A model generated the notes under the pieces. The model worked only from the letters and a program-made list of their open reading frames with translations, was not told the DNA's origin and did not search any database. Positions 33,149 through 37,859 of a stretch of DNA of 37,859 nucleotides are shown in pieces. Both the position numbers and the translations under genes were made by a program. Origin of the DNA: a virus; IMG/VR virus record IMGVR_UViG_3300017782_006943, positions 1 through 37,859 of that record; one strand, written 5' to 3'. The first letter of the stretch is position 1. Every line of letters starts with the position of its first letter.

Positions 33149-33343
33149 ATGAGTAATATAAAAGACAATAATAGTGATATTAAGGTATACTTCGAACATT
33201 TCTCTACTGATGTAGAGCTTTTTCTCGAAAAAGGTAATAAGGCTGCTGCAACACGTGCACGTAAGTCGCTGCTAGAGATTTCGAAGCTATGTAAAGACAT
33301 TAGAAAGCAGATTCAGGAGATAAAGAATGAAGGTAAAGCATAA
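33149..33343 (+). CDS. Histone H1-like (Hc1-type) small protein
   Basis: 64 residues from the ATG at 33149 (a TTG two codons upstream is also in frame but less likely). FLEKGNKAAATRARKSLLEI followed by SKLCKDIRKQIQEIK corresponds to the N-terminal helical domain of chlamydial histone-like Hc1 (KGNKAAAxRxR pattern). The long Lys/Ala-rich tail that compacts DNA in Hc1 is absent. It could still bind nucleic acid or act as a dimer module. The gene ends next to the late box of the retropepsin-like gene. Confidence 0.78.
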   Translation: MSNIKDNNSDIKVYFEHFSTDVELFLEKGNKAAATRARKSLLEISKLCKDIRKQIQEIKNEGKA

Positions 33344-33346
33344 ATA
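33340..33346 (+). promoter_or_regulatory. Late promoter ATAAATA, 5 nt before the GTG start at 33352
   Basis: CATAAATA, ATAAT, GTG. The exact 5-nt spacing supports GTG at 33352 as the start although an out-of-frame ATG lies two bases earlier. Confidence 0.72.
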
Positions 33347-33351
33347 ATAAT

Positions 33352-33792
33352 GTGATTACTTTTAAACAATTTTTTGAATCGACTCAACCGCTAGGGTTGA
33401 TTGAAACAATAACATTTAAAGAATTAGGTCCCATTGAAGCTAAAGTTGATAGCGGCAATGGGGCTTATAATGTCTTACACGGTGTAAATCTGCAGTATAG
33501 TGGTCTTGATGACAATTATGAAGGTAAATCTCATGTTACTTTTGAAACAGTAGATGGTAAGACAATAAAAAAGCGTGTTATTGAATTTATCGATATCAAT
33601 ATTGGTTCCGGTAATATTGAAGAAAGACCGGTAGTAGAATTTGATATTGAGATCGGCGATAAAGTTTACCTCGCTACTAAATTCTCAATCGGTGATAGAG
33701 AAGAAAACGAGTATAAAATACTCGTTGGTAAGGATTTTATCGAGCAACTCGGTGGATTAATTGATGTAAGTGCTGAAGGTAATTTAGATTAA
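33352..33792 (+). CDS. Retropepsin-like aspartic protease (PF05618-like)
   Basis: 146 residues, GTG start. MITFKQFFE is a capsid-targeting-like tag close to T4 MKTYQEFIAE. After it, IEAKVDSGNGAYNVLHG places Asp33-Ser-Gly as the catalytic triplet, as in the so-called ATP-dependent zinc protease family (usual form AKIDTGA-x-SALH), and RPVVEFDIEIGDKVY and YKILVGKDFIEQLGG are the matching later strands (LLGRxFL). It would act as a dimer. Tag and late promoter suggest it is packaged or acts in head maturation. It ends at a terminator shared with folE2. Confidence 0.8.
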   Translation: MITFKQFFESTQPLGLIETITFKELGPIEAKVDSGNGAYNVLHGVNLQYSGLDDNYEGKSHVTFETVDGKTIKKRVIEFIDINIGSGNIEERPVVEFDIEIGDKVYLATKFSIGDREENEYKILVGKDFIEQLGGLIDVSAEGNLD

Positions 33793-33799
33793 ACATAAA

Positions 33800-33827
33800 A
33801 AAACTGTTAGCTTTCACTAACAGTTTT
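33800..33827. terminator. Bidirectional intrinsic terminator
   Basis: An 11-bp stem (AAAACTGTTAG and complement) with a 6-nt loop, ending in T-runs on either strand, lies between the convergent retropepsin-like gene and folE2. Confidence 0.88.
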
Positions 33828-33849
33828 ATAATATTGTTATATTTTTAAA

Positions 33850-34893
33850 CTATCGCAATCCAGTTGATTCAAATACATCTCTAGCTACTCCAGCTGAGAA
33901 GCCGCCTTGTACACCCTTCACAATAACTGATACGGCATTATGACTATGCAAGCTTTCGTTATGCGAAGCTACAATCTTGAAGTCTTTAATACGTGATTCA
34001 TTGTTAAGCTTCTCAAATAAGAGTCTAACTGCATCCTCTACGAACTTAAGATAAGCACCGTTCTTTTCAGCAAACGCCTGTTCGTCTTCTCTCTTGACCA
34101 TTACTTGTGTCTCAGTTTGAAGAGCAGCTAAGCATAATTCCTGAAGATCCTCAACCCAGAGCATATCATCAAACTTTACACTAACTCGAGCAACACTTCG
34201 TTGACTATGAGGTACTGTAGCGCGGTTACGATATTTTTCAGCATGCTCACTTAATTCAAAGCTGCAAGGACATGCTGATGAATAGACGAAATCAAAGTGA
34301 ATATACTTTTTAAATTCACCTTCTTTAGTTAGATCTCCTTCAAATACTACGTCATAATACTGAAAACCTTCTAAACCACTACGTAGACTCTGTTGCTTAA
34401 TAGGATATGAGATCTTAAGCATAATACGAGAGTCAAAGCTCTTAAGATTATTCCTATATGTTTCGAGTACATCTCTAATCTTACCCATACTGAATACTTC
34501 ATCTTTATGATCATAGAAGCTTCTCATAATACGAGACATATTAATACCCTTCTTATGAGCTTCGAGACTAACGCTGCCAGTAACGCTCGTCTCTAACTCA
34601 ATAGTTTTCCCGTCTCTCTTCTTGTAAGTTAACGGTAGTTTAAAGTTATGGATGCCTACTTGTTGAATAGGTACAGGTGCACCTTGAATTAAACTAGAAG
34701 GTCCGTTCTGAAGGTCAGGTAATGAAGAAATGTATTTTTTATCTGCATTGATATTATCATCATATACTCTAATAGGAGGAAAATAGCCTTTACTAAACTC
34801 TTCACCCATAATTTCTTTCGCGATGACATCTTTCTCACCAGTAAGTTCATCATCTTCACCTAACCATTCATAATTTTTACTTTTATCTGACAT
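33850..34893 (-). CDS. folE2: GTP cyclohydrolase FolE2 (type IB)
   Basis: 347 residues, slightly longer than bacterial FolE2 because of an extra N-terminus. It converts GTP to 7,8-dihydroneopterin triphosphate, the first step towards preQ0 (and folate). VPIQQVGIHNFKLPLTY opens the FolE2 domain; TGSVSLEAHKKGINMSRIM, SSACPCSFELSEH (metal-binding Cys) and TVPHSQRSVARVSV (metal-binding His) follow, and the C-terminal SHNESLHSHNAVS supplies the last His. The key residues appear intact. TATAAT lies 6 nt before the ATG. Together with queD, queE and queC in this window it completes the GTP-to-preQ0 route. Confidence 0.92.
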   Translation of the reverse strand: MSDKSKNYEWLGEDDELTGEKDVIAKEIMGEEFSKGYFPPIRVYDDNINADKKYISSLPDLQNGPSSLIQGAPVPIQQVGIHNFKLPLTYKKRDGKTIELETSVTGSVSLEAHKKGINMSRIMRSFYDHKDEVFSMGKIRDVLETYRNNLKSFDSRIMLKISYPIKQQSLRSGLEGFQYYDVVFEGDLTKEGEFKKYIHFDFVYSSACPCSFELSEHAEKYRNRATVPHSQRSVARVSVKFDDMLWVEDLQELCLAALQTETQVMVKREDEQAFAEKNGAYLKFVEDAVRLLFEKLNNESRIKDFKIVASHNESLHSHNAVSVIVKGVQGGFSAGVARDVFESTGLR

Positions 34894-34899
34894 ACACTA

Positions 34900-34905
34900 A
34901 TTATA
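34900..34905 (-). promoter_or_regulatory. TATAAT box, 6 nt before the folE2 start
   Basis: On the minus strand TATAAT, TAGTGT, ATG at 34893. It is divergent from the late box at 34927. Confidence 0.6.
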
Positions 34906-34926
34906 TAGTATATTAATTTAAAATCA

Positions 34927-34933
34927 ATAAATA
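34927..34933 (+). promoter_or_regulatory. Late promoter ATAAATA, 9 nt before the start at 34943
   Basis: Preceded by AAAATCA exactly as at 137, but here the ATG comes 9 nt after the box instead of 5, an exception to the common spacing. Confidence 0.6.
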
Positions 34934-34942
34934 ATATTAATA

Positions 34943-35335
34943 ATGAGTAATTTTTTAAAAATAATACAGGAAGCAACACCTACGCAACGCGACACTAAAC
35001 CAACCGGTGGTTTTTTTAAGAGACTCGCTCAAGGTATAGAGTCGATTGAAAGAATAGGTACCGGTAAATGGTACGATAAGAGCAGTAAGGTGGCAGCTCC
35101 AAAGAAGGGTAGAGTTAGTCAACGTGATAATGTAATTAAAAATGTTAAGCCAGGTGACGTTGTTGCCTTAACGTTATCTACAGATAGTGACAACGTTGCA
35201 CGTGTAGTTCGAATAATTAAGGTTCGCGGAGATAGATTAACAGTTAATGATACCCGTAAAAAGAAAAGCTCAAATTATACAATTCTAATAAAAAATATTA
35301 AAGATATAAATTATTTCGGTGCAAAAAGTAGGTAA
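34943..35335 (+). CDS. Late basic protein with capsid-targeting-like N-terminus
   Basis: 130 residues. MSNFLKIIQE is followed by ATPTQ and closely matches the length and form of the T4 internal-protein tag (10 residues, Ile-x-Glu then Ala). The middle is basic (KSSKVAAPKKGRVSQRDN). The C-terminal half (KPGDVVALTLSTDSDNVARV to YTILIKNIKDINYFG) looks like a small SH3-like or KOW-like barrel. No family is established. Confidence 0.72.
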   Translation: MSNFLKIIQEATPTQRDTKPTGGFFKRLAQGIESIERIGTGKWYDKSSKVAAPKKGRVSQRDNVIKNVKPGDVVALTLSTDSDNVARVVRIIKVRGDRLTVNDTRKKKSSNYTILIKNIKDINYFGAKSR

Positions 35336-35443
35336 TGATCTCCTCCTCCCTTCCACCTAAAGGTATTATAATAGAGTAAAAATATAAATCAACTCTCAAC
35401 ATAAAAAAGTTGATTATCTAGATATATACTTCATAATAATAAT
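35336..35443. other. Intergenic region with purine tract, TATAAT and a hairpin
   Basis: 108 nt between two plus-strand genes. It contains a pyrimidine-rich run (35341-35357, a polypurine GA tract on the minus strand), a TATAAT at 35367-35372, and an 8-bp inverted repeat AATCAACT/AGTTGATT (35387-35394 and 35408-35415). It could hold a short untranslated RNA or a weak terminator. A CATAAT lies 6 nt before the queD ATG. No reading frame of note. Confidence 0.4.
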
Positions 35444-36055
35444 ATGAGATATATTTCAACAAAGATTATTCCTATGGGTAGTACAGCTTTTCGTCAATGG
35501 AGGGCAGATAGTCATTGCAAATTGATTCACGGTTATCGTTTACAATGTAAGTTATGGTTTACAGCGGATGAATTAGATGATAAGAATTGGATCTATGATT
35601 TTGGTGGCTGTAGAGAAATTAAAAAGCTTTTAGAAAAGCAATTTGACCATACAACTGTAGTAGCTGCTGATGATCCGGAATTAGACACATTTAAGTTGAT
35701 GTCTGGTAAAGGTATGATTGATCTACGTATTGCTGCAAAAGGTGTAGGCATTGAAAGAACTGCTGAATGGGTTTATGATACAACTAATAAATTCGTAACT
35801 GAACAAACTAATAATCGTGTAAGAGTTATTAAAGTAGAAGTTTGGGAACATGAAGGAAATAGTGCAATTTATGAAGAAAGTCTTGGTGATATTACATTAC
35901 AGGTTCATGATAATACTGAGGAAGAAAGCGTAACTGCAGTTGTAGAAAATACAGTTACTAAAATTCCTCTAGATAAACCAAAAATCCCGCCACTTAATAG
36001 TAAAGTTACTACCGGTATGGGTAATTTATTTGGCGGTACGTCATGGGGTGATTAA
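35444..36055 (+). CDS. queD: QueD-like 6-carboxytetrahydropterin synthase, variant zinc site
   Basis: 203 residues; the first 125 or so are the QueD/PTPS domain, the rest a Pro/Thr-rich tail not found in bacterial QueD. It would convert dihydroneopterin triphosphate to 6-carboxytetrahydropterin. Cys25 in SHCKLIHGYRLQC aligns with the catalytic Cys, and FDHTTVVA (Asp68, His69) and VEVWEHEG (Glu) fit the remaining active-site residues. Of the three usual zinc His, only His29 is clear: the first is replaced by Phe16 (STAFRQW), the third by Tyr31 (HGY for HGH). I recall similar HGY forms in other phage homologues, so this may be a phage subfamily. It lies between folE2 and queE. Confidence 0.82.
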   Translation: MRYISTKIIPMGSTAFRQWRADSHCKLIHGYRLQCKLWFTADELDDKNWIYDFGGCREIKKLLEKQFDHTTVVAADDPELDTFKLMSGKGMIDLRIAAKGVGIERTAEWVYDTTNKFVTEQTNNRVRVIKVEVWEHEGNSAIYEESLGDITLQVHDNTEEESVTAVVENTVTKIPLDKPKIPPLNSKVTTGMGNLFGGTSWGD

Positions 36056-36057
36056 TA

Positions 36058-36309
36058 ATGAATTTAGGGGATATATATCAAGGCATATCCAAAGCTCCTA
36101 TTCATTCTAATGGAGCTACCGGTGGTATACCTACAACACGAGAGAGAGATCCAAAATCAGTCGAGCTAGAAAATAATGTATTTTCAAAAATGCAACATGC
36201 AGTAACTCCACCAACTGAAATTAAGAATGAGCAAAAGCCCGAACCGGTTCAGGAAATTCAGCCGGTCGGGCTTGAGCAAGCGATGAAAGAGCTACTTAAT
36301 GGTGTGTAG
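36058..36309 (+). CDS. Short hypothetical protein after queD
   Basis: 83 residues, polar and Pro/Glu-rich, probably disordered (MNLGDIYQGISKAPIHSNG to GLEQAMKELLNGV). It starts 2 nt after the queD stop, so it should be in the same operon. Its last 18 nt overlap the convergent phoH gene. No domain recognised. Confidence 0.6.
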   Translation: MNLGDIYQGISKAPIHSNGATGGIPTTRERDPKSVELENNVFSKMQHAVTPPTEIKNEQKPEPVQEIQPVGLEQAMKELLNGV

Positions 36310-37065
36310 TCTCTCGACGATAAACTTTAAGATTTCACTCCGAACAATATCGTCGCCGTCGAATTTAAAGGTATTAATATTATTTTCACTGCAGATATCT
36401 GCATCGAAAGCTTTGTATATTCCAGTGAACCCACTCTTTTCACCTATATCAGCTTGATAAGTATCGCCAACGACTAGATATTTACTATCTTGACCAAATC
36501 GAGTTAAAATAGTAGTTAATTCAGAATTAGTCATATTTTGAGCTTCATCAATAATAACGCATGCGTTCTTAAATGTTAAACCTCTTGTAAAATTAACAGG
36601 TATACATCTAATATAACCCTTAGACATTAGATTGCTACTAGTATCACCTACTAGTATCTCGTCTAACTTATCAATAAGAGGCATAGACCATGGTGCGAAT
36701 TTATCTTCCAATTCACCTGGTAGAGCTCCCATACTTCTAGAGGCACTCTCCACAATTGATCTAATATAGACAATATTATCTATCTGTCTATTATGAAGCA
36801 ACTTTAATGCTGCTAATACTGCTATATATGTTTTAGCTGTACCAGCTGGTCCATCTACAATACACATTCGCGTTTGCTGCTGCAATGCTGTATTAAAGAA
36901 GGCTTGTTGCCTCTCAGTTAGATCATAATCTTGTTTGATTTTAAAATCAAGATCCCAGTCATCACCTGGCATCGCGACTCTATTATCAAAAACAAGTTCT
37001 GATTTATTTACGGATTGTCTTTTTGCGGCTTTTGTACTCTTTCGAGTACTAGTTTTTGTTGACAT
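36292..37065 (-). CDS. phoH: PhoH-like ATPase
   Basis: 257 residues from MSTKTSTRKSTKAAKRQ. The frame is open to 37092, but the ATG at 37065 fits better, with a TTAAATA box 7 nt upstream. Residues 72-79 are GPAGTAKT (Walker A), and IIDEAQNMT (171-179) is Walker B with the PhoH DEAQN. Between them lies the PhoH block VYIRSIVESASRSMGALPGE. PhoH-like genes are common in marine phages; their role (RNA metabolism or phosphate stress) is not settled. It diverges from queE. Confidence 0.92.
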   Translation of the reverse strand: MSTKTSTRKSTKAAKRQSVNKSELVFDNRVAMPGDDWDLDFKIKQDYDLTERQQAFFNTALQQQTRMCIVDGPAGTAKTYIAVLAALKLLHNRQIDNIVYIRSIVESASRSMGALPGELEDKFAPWSMPLIDKLDEILVGDTSSNLMSKGYIRCIPVNFTRGLTFKNACVIIDEAQNMTNSELTTILTRFGQDSKYLVVGDTYQADIGEKSGFTGIYKAFDADICSENNINTFKFDGDDIVRSEILKFIVERLHTIK

Positions 37066-37072
37066 ATACAGA

Positions 37073-37079
37073 TATTTAA
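37073..37079 (-). promoter_or_regulatory. TTAAATA box, 7 nt before the phoH start
   Basis: On the minus strand TTAAATA, TCTGTAT, ATG. It is a late-like box with the 7-nt spacing seen at 5249. Confidence 0.45.
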
Positions 37080-37126
37080 TACATATATACATGATAAATT
37101 ACGCGCGTTAAATTATATGCTTTTGA

Positions 37127-37133
37127 ATAAATA
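37127..37133 (+). promoter_or_regulatory. Second late-like box upstream of queE
   Basis: ATAAATA, then 8 nt and an ATG at 37142 opening a 16-codon frame that overlaps the queE start. With the TATAAT at 37168, queE may have two promoters. Confidence 0.4.
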
Positions 37134-37167
37134 TAATATTAATGCTTGATATGCGACGGAACATATA

Positions 37168-37173
37168 TATAAT
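37168..37173 (+). promoter_or_regulatory. TATAAT box, 6 nt before the queE start
   Basis: TATAAT, TAATGT, ATG at 37180, the same spacing as at folE2 and uvsY. Confidence 0.6.
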
Positions 37174-37179
37174 TAATGT

Positions 37180-37859
37180 ATGTCTAATTTAAATAAAACG
37201 CTATCTCTTAGCGATGATCACGTCTTTTATACTGTAGAGGGTGAAGGTAAATTTATTGGTGAGCCTTCTGTTTTCATGAGACTTGCTATGTGTAACCTTA
37301 CATGTCAAGGCTTTGCATCCGAAGATTCGCCGCATGGATGCGATTCGTTTGTTTCATGGTCTGTGAAGAACCGATATACATATGATGAGCTTAATAATTT
37401 CTATGAGAATAACGGGTTTGTTAAGAATCTTAAGGACGGTGCAATTCTTAAGATTACCGGCGGAGAACCGTTGCTGCAACAGAAGCGACTTATTGAATGG
37501 TTAGTATCTTTTATGGAAAGGTTTAATTTTTGCCCGCGTATTGACTTTGAGACAAACGGCTCTTTAATGCCTCTACCGGAATGGTCTAAAATATATAGAG
37601 CGACGTTTACTGTATCTCCGAAGATGAGCAATAACGGTGACGCTGAAAAGCTTAGATATAAACCTAACGTATTGCAATATCATAATGAATTAGGCTCTTG
37701 CTTTAAATTTGTTATTAATAATGAAGATGATGAGAAGGAACTATTTGAGAAATATATTGATAATGGTTTAGTTAGTCGCGAAAGAGTTTGGTTGATGCCT
37801 TGCTGTGGTAGTAGAGAAGAGCATACTGCTAAATCTGCAATGGTAGCCGAGTTATGTAA
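37180..37859 (+). CDS. queE: 7-carboxy-7-deazaguanine synthase QueE, 3' end outside window
   Basis: 226 codons plus two bases before the edge; bacterial QueE is about 210-220 residues, so the end is near. It converts 6-carboxytetrahydropterin to 7-carboxy-7-deazaguanine with a radical SAM mechanism. YTVEGEGKFIGEPSVFMRL is the usual QueE start. The cluster motif is stretched: Cys38-x3-Cys42, then 11 residues (QGFASEDSPHG) before Cys54-Asp, instead of two. GGEPLLQ (94-100) and DFETNGS (122-128) are intact. The identification is firm; the loop is unlike the textbook motif. Confidence 0.9.
   Translation, partial: MSNLNKTLSLSDDHVFYTVEGEGKFIGEPSVFMRLAMCNLTCQGFASEDSPHGCDSFVSWSVKNRYTYDELNNFYENNGFVKNLKDGAILKITGGEPLLQQKRLIEWLVSFMERFNFCPRIDFETNGSLMPLPEWSKIYRATFTVSPKMSNNGDAEKLRYKPNVLQYHNELGSCFKFVINNEDDEKELFEKYIDNGLVSRERVWLMPCCGSREEHTAKSAMVAELC

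Noticed and set aside
1-37859. tRNA genes, insertion sequences, integrase or attachment sites
   Set aside because: None could be recognised by eye: no cloverleaf-type inverted repeats, no transposase or integrase motifs. A tRNAscan run would be decisive.

Overview
The window looks like part of the genome of a T4-like, contractile-tailed bacteriophage (myovirus) of an AT-rich, probably marine type. The evidence is a dense, almost gapless gene layout carrying a T4-style set: family B DNA polymerase (gp43), UvsX, UvsY, UvsW, the gp46/gp47 nuclease pair, a gp55-like late sigma factor, and TATAAATA-type late promoters. It also has genes typical of marine T4-likes: PhoH, 2OG-Fe(II) oxygenase, an Hc1-like protein and a preQ0 pathway. 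No tRNA, rRNA, CRISPR or insertion sequence was seen. The host cannot be named from this sequence.

Layout. Positions 1-84 hold the 5' end of a minus-strand gene, and 149-1531 a late plus-strand gene. Positions 1587-3463 (minus) carry queC and uvsX. Positions 3526-7628 (minus) hold virion fibre genes: a fibre with a C-terminal trypsin-like protease domain, a 611-aa Gly/Asn-rich repeat fibre, a small unknown gene, and a duplicated segment encoding a 44-aa miniature of the repeat fibre. Positions 7693-17773 (minus) are the replication, recombination and late-transcription block: a coiled-coil protein, a small acidic protein, DNA polymerase, a glycosyltransferase, gp46, gp47, gp55, UvsW and UvsY. 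Positions 17795-26388 (mostly plus) form a late block of small virion-type proteins, a GIY-YIG protein, a possible PD-(D/E)XK nuclease, a ligase-like/nucleotidylyltransferase fusion and two structural proteins. Positions 26432-33076 are an accessory cassette on both strands: two paralogous radical SAM/SPASM enzymes, GT29-like and GT8-like glycosyltransferases, a related pair of unknown proteins, a 2OG-Fe(II) oxygenase and a phosphatase-like protein. Positions 33149-37859 hold an Hc1-like protein, a retropepsin-like protein, FolE2, QueD, PhoH and QueE (the last running off the window).

How the genes work together. FolE2, QueD, QueE and QueC make up the complete GTP-to-preQ0 route, most likely for 7-deazaguanine modification of phage DNA or of tRNA. 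UvsX, UvsY, UvsW, gp46, gp47 and gp43 fit recombination-dependent replication. The gp55-like factor would read the late promoters mapped here.

Three patterns cut across gene families. First, late promoters sit exactly 5 nt before the start codon in eleven cases, and sigma70-like TATAAT boxes sit 5-8 nt before the start in about eleven more. No convincing Shine-Dalgarno sequences were seen, so many mRNAs should be leaderless or nearly so. Second, about eleven genes, most of them preceded by a late promoter, encode an N-terminal tag resembling the T4 capsid-targeting sequence, ending in a hydrophobic-x-Glu at residues 9-15; this suggests a set of internal head proteins. Third, three of the four preQ0 enzymes depart from the usual metal-ligand pattern.
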